Positions 25,378 to 35,277 of a stretch of DNA of 64,000 nucleotides are shown here, in pieces (position 1 is the stretch's first letter; every line of letters starts with the position of its first letter). The DNA lies in NCBI RefSeq assembly GCF_003403015.1, contig NZ_QURL01000003.1, forward strand, positions 310,001-374,000, given 5' to 3'. Under the pieces are notes generated by a model. That model was not told where the DNA came from. It searched no databases and was given only the letters and a program-made list of their open reading frames with translations. This DNA comes from Fulvimarina endophytica. Lineage in GTDB: Bacteria > Pseudomonadota > Alphaproteobacteria > Rhizobiales > Rhizobiaceae. The position numbers and the translations under genes are program-made.

Positions 25378-25934
25378 CGGCGCTCGCTCGCTCCGGCGCC
25401 CTCGTCTCCCTCGCTCTCCTTCTGTCCGGCTGCTGTTCGGGCGTGACGAGCGATCCGCGGGAGGGCGGCCTCGCCGGCGGCGTCTGCGGCCAGGCGACCG
25501 GCGCCTATGGCCAGCGCATCGACGATCGCACGGCGCTGCTTGCAAGCCTCGACGGCTCGCGCCGGGCACTCGAGGGCGATCTGTCCGGCCTCGACGCGAA
25601 GGCCGACGCCCTTCTCTCCGCTCTTCGCGGCGAACGCCGGTCGCTCGAGCGCCAGCGGCGGGATCTCGCCGGCCTCAGCCGCGATCTCGCCGCCATGACG
25701 GCCGCCTCGCCGCGTCGTGCCGCTCTCGTCGAGGAGATCGGCGCGCTCGATCGTCAGGTCGCCGATGCGCTCGCGGCCAATGCCGGGCGCGAACGCAGTG
25801 CCCGGGCGCTGCGCTCGGGCGCAAGTTCGGCGATCGATGCGGGGATCGTCGAACGCAGCATCGCCGAAGCCGGCCGCCGCCAGCGCGAACGCGACGCGGA
25901 GATGGCCCGGATCCGAAACGCTCTCGGCGTCTGA
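25374..25934 (+). CDS. Coiled-coil lipoprotein, partner of the preceding gene
   Basis: The 186-residue product begins with a lipoprotein signal peptide ending in LLLSGC (C20) and is otherwise helical with heptad-like Ala/Leu/Arg/Glu sequence (about 55-180), indicating a periplasmic coiled coil. The GTG start at 25374 overlaps the previous stop codon as GTGA, so the two lipoproteins are translationally coupled. I recognise no enzymatic domain. Paired coiled-coil lipoproteins beside an ExbB/ExbD-like pair could bridge the periplasm. Confidence 0.8.
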   Translation: MTALARSGALVSLALLLSGCCSGVTSDPREGGLAGGVCGQATGAYGQRIDDRTALLASLDGSRRALEGDLSGLDAKADALLSALRGERRSLERQRRDLAGLSRDLAAMTAASPRRAALVEEIGALDRQVADALAANAGRERSARALRSGASSAIDAGIVERSIAEAGRRQRERDAEMARIRNALGV

Positions 25935-26101
25935 GGGCCCCGGTCCGGACCGCAGGCCGAAGATCCGGCGCCATCGTCCGAATGCGCACCTGCCGCCGCC
26001 GCCAGCGTCGGCGCGTCCTTTCGCGGATTTCGAACATCGCTTTCGACCGCCCGCCGCGCAAATCGCGTGCAAGGCAGTTTCGAATCCGCGCGCTCTCCGC
26101 T

Positions 26102-26155
26102 AGAGCAGGACGAGGAAAGGCGGGCACCGGTTTTCCGCCCGTATCCTGCGGAACG
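26102..26155. repeat. Imperfect palindromic intergenic repeat of the Rhizobiales mosaic type
   Basis: The outer arms GCAGGA (26105-26110) and TCCTGC (26144-26149) enclose inner pairs such as GGAAA/TTTCC around ACCGGTTTTCCGC. The sequence AGAGCAGGA-n-ACCGGTTTTCCGC recurs, from memory, in intergenic regions of many Rhizobiales genomes. It lies in the 343-bp gap before dapD, where no gene is visible. Confidence 0.65.
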
Positions 26156-26162
26156 GAGAGTC

Positions 26163-26204
26163 TGGAGCGCGGTGTTCGATTGGATCGGATGCCATCGCGC
26201 TCCA
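26163..26204. repeat. Second inverted repeat module beside the first
   Basis: TGGAGCGCG (26163-26171) and CGCGCTCCA (26196-26204) are perfect inverted arms around a 24-bp centre with GATTGGATC. It directly follows the palindrome at 26102-26155, and the two together look like a mosaic intergenic element. It could fold as RNA upstream of dapD. Confidence 0.6.
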
Positions 26205-26277
26205 AGGTCCGCCGCGATCTCGAACGGGCGGGCGATCCGCCCCTTCCGCCACGAACGACAAGAAGGACGATCAAGCG

Positions 26278-27132
<855 letters not shown>

Positions 27133-27169
27133 GCGCGGGCGCGGGCGGGCAGGGAAGGGGGACGACGCG

Positions 27170-27934
27170 ATGGCGAGACTGTTCTCGACCTCCCTGCCGG
27201 CCATCCTCGCGGCCGGCTTCCTGGCCTGGCTGATGCCGGTGCCGGGCCTTCCTGCGGGCCATCAGGGGCTCTGCCGCATCGCGATGGCGGGCTCTGTCGA
27301 GGTGATCCTGTGCGAGGTCTCGCTTCGAACCCACGACCTTGCCTTGCGCGCGGTCGACGGGGAGGGGCGTCCCTACGAGACCTTCGATCGGGCCGAGGCG
27401 AGCCTTTCCGCCAAGCCCGTTCTCGCCATGAATGCCGGCATGTATCACGAGGACCGGCGGCCCGTGGGCTTGACGATCCAGGACGGGCGGGAGGTGAAGG
27501 GGGCGGTGCTCGGCACCGGCTCCGGCAATTTCTCCCTGCGGCCGAACGGGGTCTTCTTCGTGGAAGACGGCCGCGCCTTCGTGCGCGAGACCGAACGCTA
27601 TCTCGAAGAGAGCCACGCGCCGGACCTCGCCACCCAGTCCGGGCCGATGCTACTCGTCGAAGGCGCGGTGCATCCGCGCTTCATTCCGGGCTCGGACAGT
27701 CTTTATGTGAGGAACGGCGTCGGTGTCAGCGAGGACGGCCGCACGGTCTATCTCGCTTTGACGCGCAAGCCGGTGAACTTCTACGATTTCGCCCTCTTCT
27801 TCCGCGACACGGTGGGCGTGAAGGACGCGCTGTTCTTCGACGGGCAGGTCTCGAGCCTCAGCTATCCGGCGGGCCGGATCGACTACCGCCGCGACCGGCT
27901 GGGGCCGATGCTCTTCGTCCTGCCGAAGGGCTGA
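27170..27934 (+). CDS. Exported phosphodiester glycosidase-family protein (NAGPA-like, DUF2233)
   Basis: The 254-residue protein has an N-terminal signal peptide (about 1-28) and a NAGPA/DUF2233 domain. This shows in VLAMNAGMYHEDRRPVGLTI, GSGNFSLRPNGVFFV, ATQSGPMLLVEG and DALFFDGQVSSL. Members cleave sugar phosphodiesters; bacterial homologues are linked to periplasmic or cell-wall carbohydrate processing, and the true substrate here is unknown. It starts 37 bp after dapD and may be cotranscribed, and it converges with a lytic transglycosylase, so a cell-wall role is plausible. Confidence 0.85.
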   Translation: MARLFSTSLPAILAAGFLAWLMPVPGLPAGHQGLCRIAMAGSVEVILCEVSLRTHDLALRAVDGEGRPYETFDRAEASLSAKPVLAMNAGMYHEDRRPVGLTIQDGREVKGAVLGTGSGNFSLRPNGVFFVEDGRAFVRETERYLEESHAPDLATQSGPMLLVEGAVHPRFIPGSDSLYVRNGVGVSEDGRTVYLALTRKPVNFYDFALFFRDTVGVKDALFFDGQVSSLSYPAGRIDYRRDRLGPMLFVLPKG

Positions 27935-27986
27935 GGCGGAGGCGTCCGCCGTCCGCCGTCCTCATATGGCCGCTCGAGGGAGCGGA

Positions 27987-28685
27987 TCAGGACCCGGTGG
28001 AGGTCGCGGGCGCCGCGTCCTTGCGCATGGAAATGTCGGAGGTCGCCTGTCCCGCCGCCTTGCGCTTGGCGATCTCGGCCATGTGCGCCTTGACCTTGGA
28101 GCAGTAGGAGGAGGCCGAGCGCGTCATGCGCGTCGCCCGGTGGCCGCCCTTGTATTTCATCGCCGTGCGGCAGACGTCGTGGCCGGCCTTCTCCCAGGCG
28201 CCCTTCAGATATTTCATGCCGTAGCGCAGATTGGTGTCGGCATCGAGAAGATCGTTCGAGGAGCCCGAAAAGCCGAGGGAGCGGGCCGTCGAAGGCATGA
28301 TCTGGGACAGGCCGTAGACGCCGCGCCCGCGCGCCTTCGGATTGTAGCGGCTTTCGACGCGCACCACGCCATAGGCGAGTTCGACCGGAATGTCGTTTTC
28401 GGCCGCATGCTTCTCGATCAGGCCGTCGATGGCGGCGCTGCCGGAGATCGTGCCCTTGTCGGCGGCTTTGGCGACCTCGCGGGCGGCGATTTCGCGGTCG
28501 CGCGTGAAGACGTTCTTGTCGGCGATGGCGGCGACCGCCGCGGGGCTCGGCCCTTCTGCGGGACGGGCCTGAGGAACCGGGGCCGAAGCGCTTTCCAGAA
28601 CCGAGGCGGAGTTCGGCACGCAGGCCGAGAGCGGGGCGATGGCGCAGGCGCCGAGCACGAGGGACACACGAAGACAGGAGATCAT
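27987..28685 (-). CDS. Lytic transglycosylase (SLT domain) lipoprotein
   Basis: The 232-residue protein has a lipoprotein signal ending in LSAC (C22), a linker and an SLT goose-lysozyme-like domain. The catalytic glutamate is E111 in VRVESRYNP, followed by the family motifs GVYGLSQIMPSTAR and LRYGMKYL. It cleaves peptidoglycan glycan strands with formation of anhydro-muropeptides at the inner face of the outer membrane. The ATG at 28685 is chosen so that the signal peptide is N-terminal; a longer reading to 28772 adds a charged extension. It is divergent from dapE. Confidence 0.9.
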   Translation of the reverse strand: MISCLRVSLVLGACAIAPLSACVPNSASVLESASAPVPQARPAEGPSPAAVAAIADKNVFTRDREIAAREVAKAADKGTISGSAAIDGLIEKHAAENDIPVELAYGVVRVESRYNPKARGRGVYGLSQIMPSTARSLGFSGSSNDLLDADTNLRYGMKYLKGAWEKAGHDVCRTAMKYKGGHRATRMTRSASSYCSKVKAHMAEIAKRKAAGQATSDISMRKDAAPATSTGS

Positions 28686-28944
28686 CGAGGTTCGTCCGAG
28701 GGGTTGATCGTCGAAATCCTCCGTTCGGGCCCGATCGCGGCAAATCGGTGACGCGGGGCCCTGCGGTCGCATTCGTTCCCGCGCTGTGGCAAAGACGCCT
28801 CAGACCGTCAGGTCCGATCCCGGCATCGGGCTTGACGGTTCGGCCCGTATCTTCCGCATCGAACAGGCGGAGATCCGCGGCCGATGTTCCGCTCCGACGC
28901 CCTGTCGCCCGCCCCTTCCATCCGCCTTCCGATTTCGAGCCGTC

Positions 28945-30210
28945 ATGTCCTCTGCCTCCTCCGCCTCCGCCGTTCCGGGCTTCGATCCCACCGATCCGGC
29001 CGCCGTCCTCTCGCGCCTGTTGCGCTGTCCGTCGGTGACGCCGGCCGAGGGCGGGGCGCTCGCGGAACTCGAGGCCCTCCTCGTCCCGCTCGGATTTTCG
29101 GTCTCCCGTCCGGTCTTTTCCGAAACCGGCACCCCGGACGTCGAAAATCTCTTCGCGGCCCGGGGAAGCGGGCCCCATCTCTGCTTTGCCGGCCATACGG
29201 ACGTCGTGCCCACCGGCGAGGAGAGCCTTTGGAGCGCTCCGCCCTTCGGCGCCGAGATCCGCGACGGCGTCCTCTACGGGCGCGGCGCGGTGGACATGAA
29301 GGGCGCCATCGCGGCCTTTCTCGCGGCCCTTGCCCGGCGCGCGGCGCGCGGCGGGAGCTCAAACGAGGGTGAAGACGCGGGCGGGGGCGCGGACGGGCGC
29401 ATCTCCCTCCTCATCACCGGCGACGAGGAGGGGCCGGCGATCAACGGCACGGTGAAGCTCCTCGACTGGATCACCGAGCGCGGCGAGCGTCCCGATGCCT
29501 GCCTCGTCGGCGAGCCGACCAATCCGGGCGTTCTCGGCGAGATGATCAAGATCGGCCGGCGCGGATCCCTGTCAGCCCATGTCACCGTTCGCGGGACGCA
29601 AGGCCACGTCGCCTATCCCCATCTTGCGGACAATCCCGTGCCCGCCGTGCTCGCCATCGGCGAGGCGCTTCTCGCCGAGCCCTTCGACGCGGGCACCGAG
29701 GCCTTTCCGCCGACCAATCTGGAGATCACCTCCATCGATACGGGCAACGAGGCGACGAACGTCATTCCCGGCCGCTCGCGCCTCGCCTTCAACATCCGTT
29801 TCTCGGATGCCTGGACGCCCGAGACGCTGAAGGACGAAGTGTCGCGGCGCATCGAATGCGCCCGGCAGGCCCTGAAGTTTCGAGCCGGCAAAGAACCGGC
29901 CGTCGTCGAGATCGAATGGCTGGGACGGCCCTCCGAGGCCTTCCTGACGCGCTCCGAGCCGCTGATCGAGGCGATTTCGCAGGCCGCCGAGAGCGTGACG
30001 GGGCTCACGCCCGTCCTCTCGACCACCGGCGGCACCTCGGATGCGCGCTTCATCAAGTCGGTCTGCCCGGTTGTCGAGTTCGGTCTCGTGGGCCAGACTA
30101 TGCATATGATCGATGAGCGCGTGCCCCTGGCCGATCTAGAGGCTTTGACCGAAATCTATGACCGATTCCTTTCCCGCTGGTTCGCCGCAAACGCCCCGGC
30201 CCGCCCCTGA
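28945..30210 (+). CDS. dapE: Succinyl-diaminopimelate desuccinylase
   Basis: The 421-residue M20-family metallohydrolase has the zinc-binding segments FAGHTDVVPTGE and YGRGAVDMKGA, the catalytic glutamates in TGDEEGPA, the CLVGEPTN motif, and a late metal-ligand histidine region near VEFGLVGQTMH. It removes succinate from N-succinyl-LL-diaminopimelate in lysine and peptidoglycan synthesis, two steps after dapD. The chosen ATG at 28945 gives a short N-terminal tail before the domain; the upstream in-frame extension is not family-like. Its last 53 bases overlap the next gene. Confidence 0.95.
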   Translation: MSSASSASAVPGFDPTDPAAVLSRLLRCPSVTPAEGGALAELEALLVPLGFSVSRPVFSETGTPDVENLFAARGSGPHLCFAGHTDVVPTGEESLWSAPPFGAEIRDGVLYGRGAVDMKGAIAAFLAALARRAARGGSSNEGEDAGGGADGRISLLITGDEEGPAINGTVKLLDWITERGERPDACLVGEPTNPGVLGEMIKIGRRGSLSAHVTVRGTQGHVAYPHLADNPVPAVLAIGEALLAEPFDAGTEAFPPTNLEITSIDTGNEATNVIPGRSRLAFNIRFSDAWTPETLKDEVSRRIECARQALKFRAGKEPAVVEIEWLGRPSEAFLTRSEPLIEAISQAAESVTGLTPVLSTTGGTSDARFIKSVCPVVEFGLVGQTMHMIDERVPLADLEALTEIYDRFLSRWFAANAPARP

Positions 30211-30790
30211 CGTGAACGAGATCCTCGGCAATTTCTCCGGCGCCTTCGCGCTGATGATGGGCAGGAAGAGCGGCCTCGACCGGCTCGACCTGTCCGCCGA
30301 CGGATTCTATCGCTCCTTCGCCGCCATCGCGGTCGCGCTGCCGGCCCTGTTCCTGTCCTGGATGCAGTACGAGGCAGACGGAGAAGCGGAGTTCGTGCCG
30401 AATGCCGGCTCGATCGAGGCCTATGGCGCCCATCTGATGGCCGATCTCCTGGCCTGGCTCCTGCCGATCCTGTGCCTGATCCTGGTCGCAAGACGCATCG
30501 GGTGGAGCCGCAAGGTCTCGCCCCTCGTCGTTGCGACGAACTGGGGCGCCGCGCTCATCACCTGGATGTTCGCGCCCTATCTCGCCCTCGTCCTGATGGT
30601 GGGCATGGGGCCGAACCTCGCGCTCGTCGGCTCGCTCCTCTCCATCGCCTCGCTGGTCCTGACGACGCGGCTCTGCCACACGATCCTTCAGGACTGGCCG
30701 AGCGCGATCGGGCTCACCCTCGCAATGCTGGCGCTCGGTCTCCTCGCCTATGGCGTCGTGATGGATCTGACCGGCGTCTCGCTGGTCTGA
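30158..30790 (+). CDS. Hypothetical inner-membrane protein overlapping dapE
   Basis: This 210-residue protein has a short Pro-rich N-terminus and about four to five membrane segments (near 52-70, 92-112, 125-150, 155-172 and 182-205). I recognise no family signature. It begins inside the end of dapE (53-bp overlap in another frame), which points to translational coupling. A shorter version starting at an internal ATG near 30254 is possible. A link to envelope or peptidoglycan metabolism would rest only on position. Confidence 0.75.
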   Translation: MTDSFPAGSPQTPRPAPDVNEILGNFSGAFALMMGRKSGLDRLDLSADGFYRSFAAIAVALPALFLSWMQYEADGEAEFVPNAGSIEAYGAHLMADLLAWLLPILCLILVARRIGWSRKVSPLVVATNWGAALITWMFAPYLALVLMVGMGPNLALVGSLLSIASLVLTTRLCHTILQDWPSAIGLTLAMLALGLLAYGVVMDLTGVSLV

Positions 30791-30823
30791 CCAGAGGCGT
30801 CCGAGCCCCCCGGCGCCCCAGCC

Positions 30824-31303
30824 TCAGCCGGCGGAGATCGCGACGATCTCGGCGCTTTGGGGCTTGGGTCCCCCGATGCGGATCTCGTCGCCGACGCCCT
30901 TGTTTACGAGGCTGCGGGCGAGCGGCGACAGATAGGACAGATAGCCCGTGCCGGGATCTGCCTCGTCGATGCCGACGATCGTGAAGCTCTGCTCACGCCC
31001 GTCCTCGCGCTCGATCGTCACGCGGCATCCGAACTGGGCGGTCGCGGGGGAGGGCGGCGGCACCACGACGTCGGCCGTCGCCCGGCGCGTCAGCCAGTAG
31101 CGCAGATCCCGGTCGATATGGGCGATCGCCACCTTGTCGCCCGCCTCGCGGGCCGCGTCCTTCCGCCTGTTGAGGCCGTCGATCTCCTCGTCGATCTTCG
31201 AGAGGCCGCGCCGGGTGACGATGTTCGGATCGCTGCCGAGATCGCGGTCGGGCAGCACCTCGACCTGATCCTCGTTGGGTTCCTTGACGAAGGCGACGCT
31301 CAT
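30824..31303 (-). CDS. GreA/GreB-family transcription elongation factor-like protein
   Basis: The 159-residue protein has an N-terminal coiled-coil region (about 30-80, with RRGLSKIDEEIDGLNRRKD) and a C-terminal FKBP-like Gre domain containing GTGYLSYLSPLARSLVNKGVGDEI. Gre factors rescue backtracked RNA polymerase by stimulating transcript cleavage. The acidic coiled-coil tip typical of GreA is less clear here, so it may be a divergent Gre or Rnk-like factor. It converges with the membrane protein gene and follows the Trm112-like gene on the same strand. Confidence 0.82.
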   Translation of the reverse strand: MSVAFVKEPNEDQVEVLPDRDLGSDPNIVTRRGLSKIDEEIDGLNRRKDAAREAGDKVAIAHIDRDLRYWLTRRATADVVVPPPSPATAQFGCRVTIEREDGREQSFTIVGIDEADPGTGYLSYLSPLARSLVNKGVGDEIRIGGPKPQSAEIVAISAG

Positions 31304-31431
31304 GACGGGCTCCCGTGGGTCTTGTGTCGCAAGGCGGGTGACCGGCCATCGAAGCGCGCGAAAGATGCGCCGTCAAGACGGTCGGCCACCGCAGATCGCA
31401 GGGCCGGCGATGGGGCCGGCGGTGGGATCGA

Positions 31432-31626
31432 TCAGTCCTCGATCTCGCGCGCCTCGCTCGGCAGCATGATCGGAATGCCGTCCCGGATCGGATAGGCGAG
31501 CTTGGCCTTCACGCTGACGAGCTCCTGCGCCTCCCGGTCGTAGCGAAGGGTCGCCTTGGTGAGGGGGCAGACGAGCATTTCGAGAAGCTTCGGGTCGGGC
31601 TGGCCGATGGCGGAGCGGTCGTTCAT
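31432..31626 (-). CDS. Trm112 family small protein
   Basis: This 64-residue protein contains the family pattern [20 protein letters not shown] followed by [20 protein letters not shown]. In eukaryotes Trm112 activates methyltransferases; bacterial homologues are small housekeeping proteins of uncertain role. Only one of the usual paired cysteines is kept (C20), so zinc binding is doubtful. Its ATG overlaps the stop of the upstream ATPase gene in an ATGA. Confidence 0.88.
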   Translation of the reverse strand: MNDRSAIGQPDPKLLEMLVCPLTKATLRYDREAQELVSVKAKLAYPIRDGIPIMLPSEAREIED

Positions 31627-32237
31627 GAATGATCCCCGGATCGTGTGGACAGAGCGGTTTCGGCAGAATGGCCGATCCGCGCAAGACAAAAATCCACCCG
31701 CTCCTCGACCGGCGCCTTCGGTACGATGACGACCTGATAACCGAGCCGCCGGTGGATGGCGAGGAGGCGTTCGTATTCCTCGCAGGCGGACGAGAAGTCG
31801 TGGCGCCGGGCCTCGTCGCGCTGCCAGATCTCGGGCCATGGCGGCACGAGAAGGGCCGGGCTCGCATAAGGGTGGCGATCGCTCTCCTCCTGCGGCATCC
31901 TCTTGCCCGAGACCGCTTCGAGCGCGGCCCAGGCATCGATCAGGCTGCGGTCGAAGACGACCGGACCCTCGCGGCTCCTCGCCGCCTCGTAATCGGCTTT
32001 CGCCATCGCGATCGCTGCCCTGGCGAAGATTTCGAGATCGTTCCACGGCAGCACCGGATCGCGCGGGCCCTCGGCCGCCTCCACGATGCGCCGTCCGGGC
32101 TCCGGCACGACGGCGACGCCGCGCCGGGCGAGCGCTGCGACGATGGAGGACTTGCCGCCACCCGAACAGCCGCTGAGGACGAAGAACCGCTTCGGCCCTT
32201 CCTCGCTCGAACGCCCGTCTTCGAGTACCGCCGCCAT
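31623..32237 (-). CDS. P-loop ATPase/kinase-like protein (AAA_28 type)
   Basis: The 204-residue protein has a Walker A motif [11 protein letters not shown] at about residues 21-31 and a DRSLIDAW segment typical of AAA_28 proteins, which resemble nucleotide or small-molecule kinases. The C-terminal half is helical with several Tyr/Arg-rich stretches. No substrate can be named. It is coupled by an ATGA overlap to the Trm112-like gene and lies 9 bp after the LON-like gene. Confidence 0.83.
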   Translation of the reverse strand: MAAVLEDGRSSEEGPKRFFVLSGCSGGGKSSIVAALARRGVAVVPEPGRRIVEAAEGPRDPVLPWNDLEIFARAAIAMAKADYEAARSREGPVVFDRSLIDAWAALEAVSGKRMPQEESDRHPYASPALLVPPWPEIWQRDEARRHDFSSACEEYERLLAIHRRLGYQVVIVPKAPVEERVDFCLARIGHSAETALSTRSGDHS

Positions 32238-32246
32238 CCTGCCCGT

Positions 32247-32930
32247 TCAGTTGAGGGTCCGCGGACCGCCTTCGTCCTCGCCGTCCTCGGCAAGCGCCAT
32301 CTCCGTGATCGCGATCAGGGTCTCGGTGCGCTGCTGCAGGTCTTCGGCCTCCAGAAGCGCCTGGCGCTCGGCCGCGCCCTGGGGCGCCATCATCATGCAG
32401 AGCGCCGAGACGAGGAGATCGTCCGGCGCCGACTTGACGCTTTCCCAGTCGGCTTCGAGCTGGTTGGCTTCCAGATAGCGCCGGAAGATCGACAGCAGCC
32501 CCTGGCGGTTGACCGGCACGGCGCCGGCCGCCTCGGTGAGATCGCCGGCGAAGGCCTTGATCCGGCAGAGGCGATAGTGCCGCCGGCTGTCCTCTTCCTC
32601 GATGACGCGGAACCGGGCGACGCCCTGGAGCGCGATAATGTAGCGCCCGTCGCCGCTCTCGGAAAAGGAGGTGATCCGGCCGAGACAGCCGACCCGGCAC
32701 AGTTCCGGATCGCCGTTCGCCTTCAGCGTTCCGTCGAGGCTCGGCTGGATCATGCCGATCAGCCGGTCGGACGCCATGGCGTCGTCGATCATCTCCAGAT
32801 AGCGCGGCTCGAAGATGTTGAGCGGCAACTGGCCGCCCGGAAGCAGCAGCGCGCCGCTCAAAGGAAAGACCGGCACGCGTTCTGGCAGATCGGACACCTC
32901 GCGATAGACGCGATTCCCAGCCTGTGCCAC
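32247..32930 (-). CDS. LON substrate-binding-domain protein
   Basis: The 227-residue protein consists of the N-terminal LON domain only. The start [20 protein letters not shown], then [22 protein letters not shown], and [21 protein letters not shown] are diagnostic. There is no AAA or protease domain, so it is a stand-alone LON-like protein as found in many Gram-negatives; its function is not established. It lies between a thioredoxin-TPR gene and the AAA_28 ATPase gene, all on the minus strand. Confidence 0.92.
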   Translation of the reverse strand: MAQAGNRVYREVSDLPERVPVFPLSGALLLPGGQLPLNIFEPRYLEMIDDAMASDRLIGMIQPSLDGTLKANGDPELCRVGCLGRITSFSESGDGRYIIALQGVARFRVIEEEDSRRHYRLCRIKAFAGDLTEAAGAVPVNRQGLLSIFRRYLEANQLEADWESVKSAPDDLLVSALCMMMAPQGAAERQALLEAEDLQQRTETLIAITEMALAEDGEDEGGPRTLN

Positions 32931-33070
32931 GCTTCGTCTCCCTCTTTCGTTGGAGAACTGGAAGTGGGCACCCGTGGCCCGAACTCAAGGGCCGGGCGGA
33001 GATGCTTGCCGGACTCCCCGTCGCGTGGCCGCTCGCGCGCCTGCAAATTCGCGCGAGGCGTTCGTGCGCC

Positions 33071-34087
33071 CTACCGGAAGAGGAGCGAAGAGAGCTTGCG
33101 CCGGGCATCCTTGGTGGCCGGATCGGTCGGACCCCAGGCCTCGAAGAGTTCGAGAAGCTTGCGGCGGGCGCCGTCCTCGGCGAACTCCCGGTCGCGCCGC
33201 ATCACCTCCAGAAGCCCGTCGGCAGCTTCCGTGCGCTTCCCGCGCGCCTCGGCGATCAGCGCGAGGTCGAACCGGGCCTGATGATCGTCGGGATCGGCCT
33301 GGAGCCGGCTTTCGAGTTCGGCCGGATCGCCGAGGCCGGCGATTTCCTGGCGCAGCTTCAGCTTGGCCTTGACGGCGGCCACCGCCGGGTCGCTCGCCGC
33401 CGTCTCGGGCAGGGCGTCCACGAGTTCGCCGGCCCGGACCTCGTCGCCGGCTGCGATATAGCACTCGGCGAGCCCCGCGGTCGCACCCGCATGGCCGGGC
33501 TCGTGCTGGAGGATGGCGCCGAAGATCTGGCCGGCATTGGCGGTGTCGCCGGCTTCCAGAAGCTCGTTCGCCTGGGTCAGCGCCTCGGCGATCGGATCGC
33601 CGCCGCCCCTCGAGGGGCCGGCCATCTTGACCACCTTGTCGATGAACTTCGTCAGCTCGCTCTCGGGAAGCGCGCCCATGAAGCCGTCCACCGGCTGTCC
33701 GTCGAGAAAGGCGAAGACGGCGGGGATCGACTGGACGCCGAGCTGGCCGGCGATCGAGGGGTGCTCGTCGATGTTCATCTTGACGAGCTTCACCCGCCCG
33801 CCGGCTGCCCGCACCACCCGTTCCAGAACCGGGGTGAGTTGCTTGCAGGGCCCGCACCAGGGCGCCCAGAAGTCGACGAGGACCGGCTGGTTGCGCGACT
33901 CCTGGATGACGTCCCTGGAGAAGTCGCGCGTCGTCGTGTCCTTGACGAGATCGCCGGCCGGGGCCGCGCTCTCGCCGAAGCCCTGGAGCGCCGGCGTCGC
34001 CGCGCCCGGGGCGGACGGCCCCCGTGCGGGGGCGCCACCTGCGCCGTAGGAGCCGGAAGAAGAGTTGGCGTAGGGGTTGTCGCTCAT
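33071..34087 (-). CDS. Thioredoxin-TPR co-chaperone (YbbN/CnoX-like)
   Basis: The 338-residue protein has a flexible Gly/Ser-rich start (1-45), a thioredoxin domain with the active-site motif WCGPCK (about residues 76-81), and a C-terminal region of TPR-like repeats (about 165-330). Proteins of this build act as redox holdases that pass clients to GroEL or DnaK, or protect replication proteins under oxidative stress. Unlike E. coli CnoX, which has SxxC, the CxxC pair is complete, so reductase activity is possible. Its ATG overlaps the stop of the prolyl-tRNA deacylase gene. Confidence 0.9.
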   Translation of the reverse strand: MSDNPYANSSSGSYGAGGAPARGPSAPGAATPALQGFGESAAPAGDLVKDTTTRDFSRDVIQESRNQPVLVDFWAPWCGPCKQLTPVLERVVRAAGGRVKLVKMNIDEHPSIAGQLGVQSIPAVFAFLDGQPVDGFMGALPESELTKFIDKVVKMAGPSRGGGDPIAEALTQANELLEAGDTANAGQIFGAILQHEPGHAGATAGLAECYIAAGDEVRAGELVDALPETAASDPAVAAVKAKLKLRQEIAGLGDPAELESRLQADPDDHQARFDLALIAEARGKRTEAADGLLEVMRRDREFAEDGARRKLLELFEAWGPTDPATKDARRKLSSLLFR

Positions 34088-34623
34088 TGGGCGTTCGCCT
34101 CGTATCCGCTCGTTTCGTCGTCGTCGCCAAGTCTGGTGACGAGAATTTCGTGGCCCGTCAACCGGAAGAACCGCAACAGGTCCTCGCGTCGGATGGAGGT
34201 GGTCGCGGTATTGGTCAGCGGGTGCGCGTTGACGATATCGGCATTGAGAAGCCGCTCGTCCAGAACCACGCTCACGCGATGCTCGCGGTCGTTGAGGACG
34301 CCGAAGGCCGTGACCGAGCCCGGTTCGACGCCGAGAAGGTCGAGCATCTGCTCGGCGCTGGCAAAGGAGAGGCGGCCCGAGCCGCCGATGCGCTTGTGCA
34401 GGCTCTTCAGCGCGACCTCGCTCTCCTCGTCGGCGACGACGAGGAAGATCGTGCCCTTCTTGTCCTTCAGGAACAGGTTCTTGGTATGGGCCCCCTCGAT
34501 CTCGCCGCGCGCCGCCCTCGATCCCTCGACGGTAAAGAGCGGCGGATGCTCGACCGTCTGGGTCTCGATCCCGTTCTCGCTGAGAAACGCCATCAGGTCC
34601 TCACGTCTCGCCGTCATCTGCAT
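34084..34623 (-). CDS. Prolyl-tRNA deacylase (ProXp-ala/PrdX type, YbaK fold)
   Basis: The 179-residue protein is a stand-alone YbaK-fold editing domain. Key features are TKNLFLKDKKGTIFLVVAD with the conserved lysine, then KSLHKRIGGSGRLSFASAEQ, GVEPGSVTAFGVLND, and VVLDERLLNADIVNAHPLTN. It hydrolyses mischarged Ala-tRNA-Pro (or related) to keep translation accurate. It is the promoter-proximal gene of the proX-trx-lon-AAA-trm112 set and overlaps trx by an ATGA. The ATG at 34623 is used; a second ATG two codons later is nearly equivalent. Confidence 0.9.
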   Translation of the reverse strand: MQMTARREDLMAFLSENGIETQTVEHPPLFTVEGSRAARGEIEGAHTKNLFLKDKKGTIFLVVADEESEVALKSLHKRIGGSGRLSFASAEQMLDLLGVEPGSVTAFGVLNDREHRVSVVLDERLLNADIVNAHPLTNTATTSIRREDLLRFFRLTGHEILVTRLGDDDETSGYEANAQ

Positions 34624-34840
34624 TGATCCCTTCCCATCGCCGAACCCTTCGTCACGGCGGCCCTGTGCAATCTATGGTCCCGGCCGGCCGATCCCGCAAT
34701 CGTTCGCCATCGCTGCCGACGACCCCGCAAGGCCGCGTTCCGCACCCCGCCGGAAGCGCTCGCGGGCGCGCAGAAACGCCCCTCGGTGCAAGCCTTTCCG
34801 GGGCTTTGCGAACCCGCGCGAAAATTATCCGAACCCCATA

Positions 34841-34869
34841 TTGCATTCCCGCGCTCTTTGCGCGATACA
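34841..34869 (+). promoter_or_regulatory. Candidate promoter of tRNA-Gly
   Basis: TTGCAT (34841-34846) and GATACA (34864-34869) are separated by a 17-bp spacer and lie about 42 bp before the mature 5' end of tRNA-Gly. The region from 34624 to 34910 otherwise shows no gene. Confidence 0.5.
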
Positions 34870-34910
34870 GCCCCCGTCGCCGGGACGCATCAGTCGCCCG
34901 GTCGGAGCGG

Positions 34911-34985
34911 GCGGGCGTAGCTCAGTGGTAGAGCACAACCTTGCCAAGGTTGGGGTCGTGGGTTCGAATCCCATCGCCCGCTCCA
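34911..34985 (+). tRNA. tRNA-Gly (anticodon GCC)
   Basis: The 75-nt sequence including an encoded CCA folds into a standard cloverleaf. The acceptor GCGGGCG pairs with CGCCCGC, the D-arm is GCTCAGTGGTAGAGC, and the anticodon loop TTGCCAA (GCC at 34943-34945) closes on an AACCT/AGGTT stem. The T-arm contains GGTTCGAATCC. It reads GGC and GGT glycine codons. No integrase or attachment-site duplication is seen beside it, and the following 290 bp hold no gene I can support. Confidence 0.98.
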
Positions 34986-35277
34986 GTTTTTCCCCGAAAT
35001 CATCGATTTGACGGCCTCGGGCTCTGCGGCACCTTCTCAAGAGGTTGCGCGGGCGGGATCGCACACGCATGGCTGCATGTCGTTGCATCCGCCGTGTTGC
35101 CTCGCGCGCCGGGACGCGCGCAAGCGAAGGCGGCGATCTTCACCGGCAGCGAGCCCTTTCGGGCGCGACAGCACGGCGCTTGCATTGTCCGGCGATGCGG
35201 AGCGAAAGCTTCGTGGAAGCATCGAATGATAGGGGCAGCGCGGGGACGGGCGGCCAGGGGTGGCCGGAGGATCGCGC

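Noticed and set aside
34911..34985. tRNA-Gly as a mobile-element attachment site
   Set aside because: No integrase gene and no partial 3' duplicate of the tRNA were found in the window.
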